Part shown: positions 57,701-64,000 of the stretch, piece after piece
Numbering within the stretch: position 1 is the first letter of the stretch
Layout: each line of letters starts with the position of its first letter
From: CALAZP01 sp964410725
GTDB lineage: Bacteria; Bacteroidota; Bacteroidia; Chitinophagales; Saprospiraceae
Assembly: GCA_964410725.1 (NCBI GenBank)
Contig: CAYPID010000001.1
Span: forward strand, 186,001 to 250,000
Direction of reading: 5' to 3'
Length of the DNA: 64,000 bases
Program-made: the position numbers and the translations under genes
The notes under the pieces: model-generated
Told to the model about the DNA's origin: nothing
Seen by the model: only the letters and a program-made list of their open reading frames with translations
The model's database searches: none

Positions 57701-58478
57701 TAACGATGATGATTTTGATTGGGAAATTAACTCTGGTTTGACCAACTCTTCAGGAACTGGACCCAATAGCGCTTTTGAAGGCAGCAACTATGCCTTCATT
57801 GAGGCTTCTAGTCCAAATTATCCTAATAAAACAGCTATACTCGAAAGTTCTTGCATGGATTTATCCTATTTAGCTACTCCATTTGTTAGGTTTTCCTATC
57901 ACATGTACGGTTCCGAAACAGGAATGGGTAAATTAGAATTACAAGCTAAAACACCCTCCTCTGAATGGATTCCATTATGGTCGGATTCATTAAATAAAGG
58001 GAACCAATGGCTTACTATTAACCAATCTTTAAGTGTATTAACTTCCTATGAGCAAACCAAATTAAGGTTTGTCGCCACCACCAAGGATTCCTGGCAAAGT
58101 GATATAGCAATAGACGATATTAAGTTCCTGGATTCTTCTTCTTTCAATGCAACCATCAATCGCAGTGAATCAGTCATTAATCAAAATTTTGAGCTGGAGT
58201 CACCAACTAAATTAGAAAAGGTAGTAGAAAAAACAGTCGACTTGTTTCCTAATCCTGCTAACGAAACCATTAGAGTAGCCTATGAAACTCCTGAAAGTGG
58301 TCCCTCAGATATTATTGTTTTTGATTTGTTGGGCAATAAACAAATCCTAAAAACTCTTGAAGTTTTTGAAGGACCCAATACCCTAGATTTGGATCTTTCC
58401 AGATTACCCTCTGGATCCTACATTCTAGCTGTATTACAAAATGGAGGATGGACGCGAAAAAGATTTTTAAAATTATAA
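51756..58478 (+). CDS. Giant T9SS-secreted M43 metalloprotease with PKD and MAM-like repeats
   Basis: A 2240-residue secreted protein. Order: signal peptide (1-21), M43 (cytophagalysin/pappalysin-like) catalytic domain with HELGHFFGLRH (258-268) and Met-turn NYMDY (about 308), PKD1 (355-435), MAM1 (452-615), PKD2-4 (622-880), MAM2 (887-1058), PKD5 (1064-1145), MAM3 (1148-1332), MAM4 (1337-1505), PKD6-7 (1510-1692), MAM5 (1699-1865), PKD8 (1874-1957), MAM6 (1962-2125), and a T9SS type A sorting domain (about 2161-2240; LFPNPANETI). MAM units carry the DDFDW, TPSSGTGP, EAS-PNYPNK and DIAIDDI signatures. It is probably a surface or released protease with long adhesive stalk domains. Boundaries are approximate and made by eye. 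Substrate unknown. Confidence 0.9.
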   Translation: MSKGSPFLVALCLFVITGLSAQDIQWNKCNTVEVTQWMRIQYPEMESDDTFEQWIAPKVTALKMDPRMRSTLTIPIIFHIIHDGTSIGSADNPAEGYIYAQIEQINNDFRRKIGTSGYNNHPAGADIEIEFCPASQSPDGTLLSNPGINRINRNQLGWSAPPYGTCNGDNFGSSYIQNTIKPATQWDPNQYLNVWVLQTSCNVLGYAQFPSTSGLSGIGSNNGIASTDGVVIRPETLGSTDQNNPYSQNFGMGRTLTHELGHFFGLRHIWGDSNCGNDFCDDTPQSFSSNRGCPDVTTCDGVKDMVENYMDYTNDACVNLFTQDQKSRMLTVLANSPRRGNLTSSTSCGATNAPLTANFYASITQIDAGQSVQFTNLSSGNPVSYQWTFSGGTPASSNLANPVVTYTKSGFYPVTLAVTNALGETNSVTKNNFISVRDNAVGSCPNSTPIQNLVESFESTTSPWEQSTQDDMNWTRTNKATPSSGTGPQIASEGSYYLFIEASSPNYPNKTAILNSPCLHSLSITEGYLSFDYHLYSSDVSNTIGSLKLEYSTEQNNWNTLWEQNGSTGQDNWLTASVDLKPIVGKEQLYLRINGKTGTTWRNDIGIDNISFSQIAKSTSHVPKAAFSASSLSITSGGQVNFVDESKKNPTFWAWTFEGGFPNTSANPNPTVTYYNPGIFDVQLIVGNDAGYDTLQKTNLITVNAALPEPIAAFTTNSTAIEVGDQIVFQDLSTGNPTSWNWFFEGGSPQTSTAANPSITYNSTGVFDVSLEVSNAQGNDTEIKYGYITVTNFNVPPIPDFNANKRVIALGDSITFDDISTGIITSREWTFEGGTPSTSSAIEPIITYESAGFFDVKLKVINNENSDSLIRFEYVEVLENPDSPLIDCENGIRTFPYFEGFDLTENISWSNVSSGDDFDWQSNAGNTPSAGTGPPSAANGPFYYFIEASNPNYPNKEAILESTCFDFSPFGRITFSFQNHMLGAHVGTLSLEGKTDLGDWETLWSQSGDQGNQWNTIVLDLSSRYGLNSNVSFRFRALTSDGWQGDIAIDDIRVYTVDAIGQAPIADFESSTTLINQNASTQFIDLSDYTPTSWEWTFDGGIPATSAAQFPAVTYSTPGTYDVTLKVANAFGEDSTSKVAYITVIEDCSDTIIAFPYNEGFETGFGLWTNILEDSLYITSGLVDTLVDWQLIDSATSTIGTGPDTALNGNYYLYLETTDSTANNKGELASIKSPCIDFSIADMPVIQFGYHLFGNDADLDSLKLEGSSDGVSWELLWSISDNQGNQWDTAIVRLDTFANNGGTRLRFTAQSHSTTGDLGDIAIDDIRIYDQLNQPTVRTFPDSIFFTFGISPWQQAIDDDFDWTWTNLATPSSNTGPDTAYYGSHFLYAEASEPNYPQKTATLLSPPYDFTNVEAGSSPTLSFANHRQGGNVGTLEVLASTDNINWQSLSALTGANGDDWAVESIDLASTAPSLLSQPLVWFKFVATTGDDWDGDIGLDYIRLDATPTLQDPVPDFTVSDTVIQVGQSITFVDVSTESPDTWEWTFTSYDGGVVYPTTVSAASTFTYRFDETDTISVTLSVSNGSPGSPVDTTKTSLIKIQSNTGKPIADFTVNSRQILQNQSINFSDASANNPNQWDWLIINQNSDTITTSTDSIFTHTFIRANDTLDVQLIATNEIGSDTILREQYLIIDSVYASSCTSPLSIPLSTDFETGDIPTAIWSQNQFDDFDWSVKSGATPSLYTGPIEAKEGRFYAYLESSPPNNPNKIAILESHCFNWQEYNQIELSFAYHLYGRDINTLSVQLRTDPNDQWFTFWETAGNQGNQWKEAQLNLSAYAGKNLVYLRFVGKTGNSWQGDIAIDQISINGVSSDLPPVADFEAIQTEILTGQSVQFTNLSQGATRIVSWIFEGGTPATSIEQNPVITYNSPGLYKVSLEVANNYGQNQKVLNNYILVSPKGNICNNGPIPFSEGFENGFEHWIQDNDDDFDWEINSGLTNSSGTGPNSAFEGSNYAFIEASSPNYPNKTAILESSCMDLSYLATPFVRFSYHMYGSETGMGKLELQAKTPSSEWIPLWSDSLNKGNQWLTINQSLSVLTSYEQTKLRFVATTKDSWQSDIAIDDIKFLDSSSFNATINRSESVINQNFELESPTKLEKVVEKTVDLFPNPANETIRVAYETPESGPSDIIVFDLLGNKQILKTLEVFEGPNTLDLDLSRLPSGSYILAVLQNGGWTRKRFLKL

Positions 58479-58480
58479 CC

Positions 58481-58696
58481 CTATTGGCACTTTCCGGTGT
58501 CCCATCGTTGAACTCCGGCAGCTTGGGCTTCGCAGGCGTTTCCATAGGTTACCCCGTCACACCCACATACTGGAATATATTCTTTAGTACAATAAATTAG
58601 TTGTGGCTCTCCCTTGCAATCGTTCGAAATCTTTTCTTTACTGCAAGAAGTCGTAGTATGAAATACTACCAATAGAAATAAAATGAAATGCTTCAT
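58481..58696 (-). CDS. Kazal-type serine-protease-inhibitor lipoprotein
   Basis: A 71-residue lipoprotein precursor with lipobox TTTSC (C18), giving a mature chain that is little more than one Kazal domain. The six-cysteine pattern includes C27, then YCTKEYIPVCGCDGVTYGNACEAQ and the final GKC; the YGNAC segment is diagnostic. Kazal domains inhibit serine proteases, so it should not block the neighbouring zinc protease directly. Its stop lies two bases from the convergent giant-protein stop. It follows the Usp gene by 13 bases and probably ends that operon. Confidence 0.88.
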   Translation of the reverse strand: MKHFILFLLVVFHTTTSCSKEKISNDCKGEPQLIYCTKEYIPVCGCDGVTYGNACEAQAAGVQRWDTGKCQ

Positions 58697-58709
58697 ATTC
58701 TTCAGATGA

Positions 58710-59579
58710 TCACAATATTAACAAAGGAGTATCTAAAGAAGTTCGCATTATTTTTTTGGCATTACTGCCAAGTTTAGCAGCAGTAGTGGCCTTTGCAGTC
58801 CTCATTATCATAAGCAAATCAGTTTGATGTTCCTTGCTGTATGCGGCTATAGTTTCTGCAATATTAACGCCCTGTTTTAATTCCAAATCCCAATCATCTT
58901 TTTCTAAGTCATGCTGCTTTTTATAAGTCTTAAATCGATCTTGTGCACTTTTTCTTGCACCTTGCTCTAAAGATGCATTGTTTTCCTCTATATATGGAAA
59001 ATAGGCCATTGGTAACCGGTAGACATGCAGACAAATTTTGGTGATGGGAATGAGTTGATTGATCATTTTAGCCCATTCAAACAGCGGTTTTTCTCTACTG
59101 GAAAGTTCAGCACTGCAGACCACCGATTTTAATTGGGGTCTTTTCCCGAAGGGGATTAACAATAAAACAAGTTTAGAAACATTACTACTTAAAACAGACT
59201 GCGCAATGATTCCCGTACCTCTGCCCACTCTTTTTTTACCCATTATCAATAGTTGAACTTCATTTTGTTGGCTAACGTTAATTATAGCCTTTGCACTATT
59301 GGGTTCAAAAGTAACGATGATGTCATACTCTATATTAGCAGCATCTAAAAGGTGCTTAAACCGTTCTTTAATAGAGGCAAAAATGTTTGTTATTAATTTT
59401 TTAATACTCGTCTCAGACAGTCTTAAAGTATCGTTCAGGAATTCCTGCCTAATGTTGTGAAATAGAATAATTTTTTTGCAATCGGCAAACAAATTTGCCC
59501 AAAATATGGCATGTTCAACCAAGCGATCATCCGTATCGGATAAATCCACTCCAACCATTATGTTATTTATCGGTTTCAT
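58710..59579 (-). CDS. Tandem universal stress protein (UspA family)
   Basis: A cytoplasmic protein of about 289 residues formed by two Usp domains (about 1-145 and 150-289). The first opens INNIMVGVDLSDTD and contains LLIMGKKRVGRGTGIIAQSV, close to the nucleotide-binding G-2x-G-9x-G(S/T) motif. The second ends LLMIMRTAK plus an AKKIMRTSLDTPLLIL strand without the full loop, so ATP binding may be limited to the first. ATG 59579 is chosen; ATG 59585 and a TTG at 59591 are alternatives. It overlaps the end of the BCCT transporter gene by 17 bases, which points to joint expression. Confidence 0.85.
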   Translation of the reverse strand: MKPINNIMVGVDLSDTDDRLVEHAIFWANLFADCKKIILFHNIRQEFLNDTLRLSETSIKKLITNIFASIKERFKHLLDAANIEYDIIVTFEPNSAKAIINVSQQNEVQLLIMGKKRVGRGTGIIAQSVLSSNVSKLVLLLIPFGKRPQLKSVVCSAELSSREKPLFEWAKMINQLIPITKICLHVYRLPMAYFPYIEENNASLEQGARKSAQDRFKTYKKQHDLEKDDWDLELKQGVNIAETIAAYSKEHQTDLLMIMRTAKATTAAKLGSNAKKIMRTSLDTPLLIL

Positions 59580-61158
59580 CCTCATTTTCAATTTCTAATA
59601 ATTCTTTTATTCTCGCCGCATAAGCAGCTTGTTCTTTTCTGTAGGCCTTTTTACGCATTTCTTGTGTATCCTTCCTAAATGCTTTGTTTAACGAAAAAAC
59701 CACCATCAAAAGAATTACCGCAAATGGTAATCCTGCGGAAATGACCACACTTTGCATAGCTTTTAAGCCTCCGGCAAAAAGTAATGCAGCCGCTACTGCC
59801 CCTTCCAAAAGGGCCCAAAAAATTCTTTGACCAACAGGAGCATCTAATTTACCACCTGAGGTAATGCTATCAACCACTAATGAGCCAGAATCTGAAGAGG
59901 TTACAAAAAATATGGTCACCAAAAATATTCCGATCATTGAAGTCAATTCACTTAAGGGAAAGTGTTGCAATAGGACAAACAACGAAGTGGATAAATCGCT
60001 GTTTACTGCTTCAGAGATATTGGCTAGGTTGTTCGATTCCAAGAATATCGCGGTCCCTCCAAAAACGGACATCCAAAGAAAAATCAATAATGAAGGAACC
60101 AATAATACTCCCAATATAAATTCACGAACCGTCCTGCCTTTAGATACTCTTGCAATAAAAATACCAACAAATGGGGACCAACTAATCCACCAAGCCCAAT
60201 AAAAAATGGTCCAATCATTTTGCCAACTACCTCCAGTATATGTCTCTGCCCAAGTCCCTGCGGTTAAAATATTATTGAAATATTGACCGATGTTTTGAAT
60301 AAACCCATCCAATAAAAATACAGTAGGACCAATAAGAAGCATAGCCACCAAAAAAAGAAGAGCGATTCTCATGTTCAAAACGCTCAAAAAACGAACCCCT
60401 TTTTTTAATCCTAAGACTACAGAGGTAGTTGCTGCCATGGTGATTCCTATGATAAGAATGATTTGGGTTGTCTTGTCATTGGTTACATCAAACAAAAAAT
60501 TAAGTCCGGCACCAACTTGTTGAACACCTAAACCTAGTGTCGTAGCCAATCCAAAAAGAGTAGCCACCACTGCCAAAACATCAATAGCATTGCCAATAGG
60601 ACCATAGATTCGATCACCTATAAGTGGATAGAATAAAGAACGAACCGTAAGAGGCAGTTTTTTATTGAACGTAAAATAAGCCAATGCTAATCCAATTATG
60701 ACGTAAGGTCCCCAACCGTGTAATCCCCAATGTAAAAAAGTAAAAAGCATTGCTTGTCTTGCTTTCCCTCCCTCACCGTATACTTCCATAGGGGGATTGC
60801 TATAGTGATAAATTGGTTCTGCCACACCATAAAAAAGAAGACCAATACCAATACCAGCAGAAAAAAGCATTGAAAACCAGGAAAAGGTTGAAAAATCAGG
60901 TTCTGCAGTTGGACCACCTAATCGAATATTTCCATATTTACTCAATGCAAAAAATAGCCCAGCTATTACATAAATATTCGTACTAAGTATAAAAAACCAA
61001 CCTAAAGAATCTGAAGCGGCTTGTTGAAAAGAACTAAAAATTTCAACTATGGTTTCACTGAAAAAAAAAGAAATTATTATAGTGCCGATAATGATAAAAG
61101 AGGCCGGATAAAACACCGGCCCGTGGATATCAAAAAGTTTATTTTTTCGATTAATCAT
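59563..61158 (-). CDS. BCCT-family betaine/choline/carnitine transporter
   Basis: Secondary transporter of 531 residues with twelve predicted membrane helices. GIGIGLLFYGVAEPIYHYSNPP, HWGLHGWGPYVIIG and the family signature segment WTIFYWAWWISWSPFVGIFIARVS are clear, including the tryptophan-rich substrate cage of glycine-betaine carriers. The C-terminal tail (about 480-531) is long, charged and cytoplasmic, as in osmotically activated members. Likely role: uptake of an osmoprotectant such as betaine. It lies 18 bases after susD and overlaps the Usp gene, so it joins an outer-membrane import pair with a stress protein. Confidence 0.93.
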   Translation of the reverse strand: MINRKNKLFDIHGPVFYPASFIIIGTIIISFFFSETIVEIFSSFQQAASDSLGWFFILSTNIYVIAGLFFALSKYGNIRLGGPTAEPDFSTFSWFSMLFSAGIGIGLLFYGVAEPIYHYSNPPMEVYGEGGKARQAMLFTFLHWGLHGWGPYVIIGLALAYFTFNKKLPLTVRSLFYPLIGDRIYGPIGNAIDVLAVVATLFGLATTLGLGVQQVGAGLNFLFDVTNDKTTQIILIIGITMAATTSVVLGLKKGVRFLSVLNMRIALLFLVAMLLIGPTVFLLDGFIQNIGQYFNNILTAGTWAETYTGGSWQNDWTIFYWAWWISWSPFVGIFIARVSKGRTVREFILGVLLVPSLLIFLWMSVFGGTAIFLESNNLANISEAVNSDLSTSLFVLLQHFPLSELTSMIGIFLVTIFFVTSSDSGSLVVDSITSGGKLDAPVGQRIFWALLEGAVAAALLFAGGLKAMQSVVISAGLPFAVILLMVVFSLNKAFRKDTQEMRKKAYRKEQAAYAARIKELLEIENEDETDK

Positions 61159-61176
61159 CCCATTTTTTTATTGGCA

Positions 61177-62667
61177 TTATTGCATCAACCACATGGCTGC
61201 ATTTTGATTATTTCCACCTAATTTGCTTACCGCCGCTTCATAATTTGCTGCATTGAGGCTTTGCTCCTGTCCAGGGTATAAAAACCGCAATGGCAATTGG
61301 TCATTATTTAGGTTTTCGCATGGAGCTGACAAAAAGGGAATGCCGTCCCAACTCATGCCTGAAGACTTGTACCATCTTCTTACTTCGAAATAAGGCTCTA
61401 ATCCATTAAAAAATAAGGCTAACCATTTTTGCTTCCAGATATCGGTAGTTTCGCTAAACATGACTCCTGAATTGTTGTAGAAATCTTCAAAATCAACCCA
61501 ACCAAAAGGTGCCAATTCTACTTGATAATATTCCATAGATGCCTCTATTCCACCTTTATATAGACTTTCTAAATCTCCTTCTATCCATCCTAATGCAATA
61601 CCTTCTGCCAACAAAAAGTGTGTTTCAGCTGAAGTCATTATAAGTCCTTCCGCCATGGGTAAGCCCAAAGAAGAAGCTGTGGCTTTAGTCGGATCATCCC
61701 AATAAGAAACGCCCAATCTGGAACCAATTTTAGAGCAATTAGCGCTATTGGAACCATTTACCGCTCCTGCAAAAGCAGTAATATCAGTGAAATCATCATT
61801 ATCAGGACGCGCATATCGCATTAATCTAGGATCTTTATACGTGTTTAATACCTGTAATGCAGTTTGACTAATGGCCACTGCGTCAAAATCTCCTGTTTTA
61901 ATAGGAATTAACGGATACTGGTTAGGGAATCCATCCAAATAGGTTAAGGCCGCATTATCTGCATTTTGAGTAATCAAGTTTCCGGAAGAAGCGATAGTGG
62001 CAAACTGGCTGGCTGCATTTGGGATTTTTTCTCCTCCTGTCATTAAAAGTCTCAATGAGAGACCATTTGCCAGTTTTATCCATCCATTTGAGTCACCATT
62101 GTAAATTGGGTCACCAGAGATACTACCAGAACCACCCAAAAGCGTTCTCGCCTCATTCAATTGAGCCAAAAGGTCTTCGTAAATTAAATCTTGACCATCA
62201 TATGCTGGCGTGAAGTTATTTTCAGCTCCTTTTATGGCATTAAAGTATGGAATGTCTCCATAGGCATTGGTCAGAGTGGCAAAAATCCAAGCTTTAACTA
62301 CTTTAGCTGCACCTTCCATTTGATTATTACCTGTCTGCCTTGCAATTTCTTCTACTGCTAAAATATCTGTTAAACTTTCATAGAGGCCTTCCCATACAGT
62401 AGGAAAAGCATTCCAATTATAAGCATCGACTTCCGTACGAAGGGTCTTTGCAGTCAATTGCCCAATATTATTTCCTAACAAAAAGGATTCCGTAACCATT
62501 GTATTCACTGCATTCCTTACACCTGAGGTAAAGAGAACATCAGGGCTAACTACTGTTGGTTCATTTGGGTTTTCATTAAATGTTTCAAATTGATTACAAG
62601 CTGGAATGAGACCAATTGTGGTAACAATTCCGATTGTAAATGCTATTCTATTGATATAACTCATCAT
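61177..62667 (-). CDS. SusD/RagB-family outer-membrane lipoprotein
   Basis: Surface ligand-binding lipoprotein that caps a SusC-type transporter. The 496-residue precursor has the lipobox IPAC (C24), then NENPNEPTVVSPDVLFTSG, and GAAKVVKAWIFATLTNAYGDIPYFNA, the TPR-like helical core signature. It fits the SusD-like_2 subgroup, which is often linked to peptides or small molecules rather than starch. The start is the first of two ATG codons. It is 21 bases downstream of susC and 18 upstream of the BCCT gene. Confidence 0.92.
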   Translation of the reverse strand: MMSYINRIAFTIGIVTTIGLIPACNQFETFNENPNEPTVVSPDVLFTSGVRNAVNTMVTESFLLGNNIGQLTAKTLRTEVDAYNWNAFPTVWEGLYESLTDILAVEEIARQTGNNQMEGAAKVVKAWIFATLTNAYGDIPYFNAIKGAENNFTPAYDGQDLIYEDLLAQLNEARTLLGGSGSISGDPIYNGDSNGWIKLANGLSLRLLMTGGEKIPNAASQFATIASSGNLITQNADNAALTYLDGFPNQYPLIPIKTGDFDAVAISQTALQVLNTYKDPRLMRYARPDNDDFTDITAFAGAVNGSNSANCSKIGSRLGVSYWDDPTKATASSLGLPMAEGLIMTSAETHFLLAEGIALGWIEGDLESLYKGGIEASMEYYQVELAPFGWVDFEDFYNNSGVMFSETTDIWKQKWLALFFNGLEPYFEVRRWYKSSGMSWDGIPFLSAPCENLNNDQLPLRFLYPGQEQSLNAANYEAAVSKLGGNNQNAAMWLMQ

Positions 62668-62688
62668 TATTATCTTTTTTGTTTTTGA

Positions 62689-64000
62689 TTAAAATCCGGC
62701 ACTAATAGAAAATCCTATGCTTCTTGTAGATGGTAATTGGGTACTTTCAAAACCATTTACAAATAGCCCGTTTCTAATTGAATAGGTTTCTGGATCTATT
62801 GTGGGGACATTAGTAAACAGCAATAGATTTCTTCCCACAAGTGATAATCTCAACGTACTGATTTTAGCTTTTGATAATTTTTCCGAAGGAATAGAGTATC
62901 CTATGCTCAACTCCCTTAATTTAAAGTAAGTCGCATCATAGGTAGCAGCCTCTATATTATCTCTATTAAAGCCGTTCCCGTAATAATTGTAAAAGTACCC
63001 TGTATATCCTGCTCCACCGGGCTGTACGACTACGTCATTTTCAGATAATTCACTATCTGCAATTACACCATCTTCATTAGCATCAATCCAATTCCATCCG
63101 GGGCCAACGACTCCTCCTTCTGATTCCAAAGTATAGACTGGTTCTCCAGCTGCATCATAAGAAACAGAGTGAACTCTTCTACCTTCTAAAGTAGATAGGT
63201 CCAACAATGGATCATCATTATTTGTAATAGCCCCTCCTGTATTGTAAAGAGCATGAGACCTACTATAGATTTTTCCTCCAATTTGACCATCGATTAGAAA
63301 TCCTATACTCAAATTTCCAAGTGAAAATTCGTTAAATAGTCCGATTCTCAAGTCCGGTTGATAGGAACCAGCAGATACTTTTTCCTTGGTTAACAAAGGC
63401 AATCCATTCACATGGATGATTCTTCCATCAGGACCTCTTTCGAACCCTAAACCATATAATTGACCTAACAACTCTCCTTTTTCAGCTACATATTCCAAGT
63501 CGGCACCCCCCTCATCTCCAGGAAAAACATCAGCTATAATTGAATATCTGCCACTTTCAATGACCGCTGGTAAAGATTCAACTATTGCTCTGTTGTGACC
63601 TAAGTTCAATGTAGCGTCCCAAGAGAACCTCGGCTGATCAATCACCCTTCCACTTAGTAATACCTCTATTCCTTTGTTTCGTATTTCCCCCCCATTCGTC
63701 AAATTAAAATCATATCCGCTCGTTTTTGCAATTGGCAAAAAGATGACCTGATTGAAGGAAAGCATATTATAATAGGTGGCATCTAATTGCAATCTATTTC
63801 CAAACATTCTGATATCAGCGCCAAACTCAACTGCTGAAGTCTTTTCATTAGTAAGATTGGCGTCCGCTATGGTATTACCAGTTGTAAATACTGAATTACT
63901 TCCAAATGAAGCTTGTGGTGTAAACGTATTGCCAAAGGCATAAGGAGGCGCCCCATTTCCTACTTCTGCATAAGCTGCTTTAAACTTCAAAAAGGATAAA
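62689..64000 (-). CDS. SusC/RagA-family TonB-linked outer-membrane protein, C-terminal part
   Basis: C-terminal about 437 residues of a large TonB-dependent transporter; the N-terminus (signal peptide, carboxypeptidase-like domain, plug) lies beyond the right window edge. The frame is open to the edge, and the TTG at 63990 is an internal leucine. The retained barrel part shows FKAAYAEVGNGAPPYAFG, TNGGEIRNKGIEVLLSG, DANEDGVIADSELSEND and the closing STRSIGFSISAGF, all usual for SusC. It pairs with the SusD gene 21 bases downstream. Confidence 0.93.
   Translation of the reverse strand, partial: LSFLKFKAAYAEVGNGAPPYAFGNTFTPQASFGSNSVFTTGNTIADANLTNEKTSAVEFGADIRMFGNRLQLDATYYNMLSFNQVIFLPIAKTSGYDFNLTNGGEIRNKGIEVLLSGRVIDQPRFSWDATLNLGHNRAIVESLPAVIESGRYSIIADVFPGDEGGADLEYVAEKGELLGQLYGLGFERGPDGRIIHVNGLPLLTKEKVSAGSYQPDLRIGLFNEFSLGNLSIGFLIDGQIGGKIYSRSHALYNTGGAITNNDDPLLDLSTLEGRRVHSVSYDAAGEPVYTLESEGGVVGPGWNWIDANEDGVIADSELSENDVVVQPGGAGYTGYFYNYYGNGFNRDNIEAATYDATYFKLRELSIGYSIPSEKLSKAKISTLRLSLVGRNLLLFTNVPTIDPETYSIRNGLFVNGFESTQLPSTRSIGFSISAGF

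Noticed and set aside
52815..58130. Periodic pattern as a DNA tandem repeat or CRISPR-like array
   Set aside because: The periodicity is at protein level (PKD and MAM units); the DNA copies are diverged and of unequal length, with no spacer structure.

Overview
The window is a stretch of an AT-rich Bacteroidota chromosome, probably Saprospiria- or Cytophagia-like; the rank below phylum is inference. The supporting evidence is secreted proteins with C-terminal type IX secretion (T9SS) sorting domains, a SusC/SusD pair, an ECF sigma/FecR/TonB-receptor trio, a long HisG, a bifunctional HisB, weak Shine-Dalgarno sequences, and several matches to the Bacteroidota promoter (TTG-N19-TAnnTTTG). A run of exactly 100 N at 38835-38934 shows this is a scaffold. 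aspS is cut by the left edge and susC by the right edge.

Layout. 1-11 kb (+): end of aspS, a secreted metzincin-type protease, a 1337-residue protein built like mammalian soluble adenylyl cyclase (two cyclase domains, NTPase, TPRs), a ROK sugar kinase and ClpB, ending against a convergent membrane protein that looks like a zinc-less M90 (MtfA) pseudopeptidase. 11.9-23.8 kb (+): tRNA-Phe with a strong promoter and a hairpin terminator, then a complete histidine operon in the order hisG-D-C-B-H-A-F-IE, followed closely by a DNA alkyl-cysteine methyltransferase, kynureninase, an AbgB-like M20 amidohydrolase, a glutathione peroxidase and an SDR dehydrogenase. 23.8-31.0 kb (-): a tight six-gene run (GH20 hexosaminidase lipoprotein, NagX-like membrane protein, SIS protein, threonine/serine dehydratase, TlpA-like protein, DEAD-box helicase) that looks built around amino-sugar use.

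31-38.8 kb: a secreted EEP-family hydrolase abutting molybdate modB-modC; a repeat-bearing lipoprotein with its own terminator; then, divergently, an ECF sigma-FecR-TonB-receptor system followed by a small SCP2 protein. 38.9-42 kb (-): ileS, missing its C-terminus in the assembly gap. 42-44.4 kb (+): a LolD/FtsX-type ABC exporter-like pair with a small secreted CxxC protein (DUF3299-like). 44.4-47.8 kb (-): 2-oxoacid dehydrogenase E2, lgt and a LysM lytic transglycosylase. 48-51.5 kb: molybdenum cofactor genes (moaD on +; moaA-moeA-moaC-mobA on -), functionally linked to modBC 15 kb away.

51.8-58.5 kb (+): a 2240-residue T9SS-secreted M43 metalloprotease carrying eight PKD and six MAM-like domains. 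58.5-64 kb (-): a close-packed run susC-susD-BCCT transporter-tandem UspA-Kazal lipoprotein. No CRISPR array, insertion sequence, prophage or rRNA gene was seen, and no intergenic stretch exceeds 300 bases. The most unusual items are the soluble-cyclase-like protein, the zinc-less MtfA-like protein, the tRNA/terminator/hisG arrangement, the four-repeat lipoprotein beside the ECF system, and the SusCD-BCCT-Usp-Kazal run.
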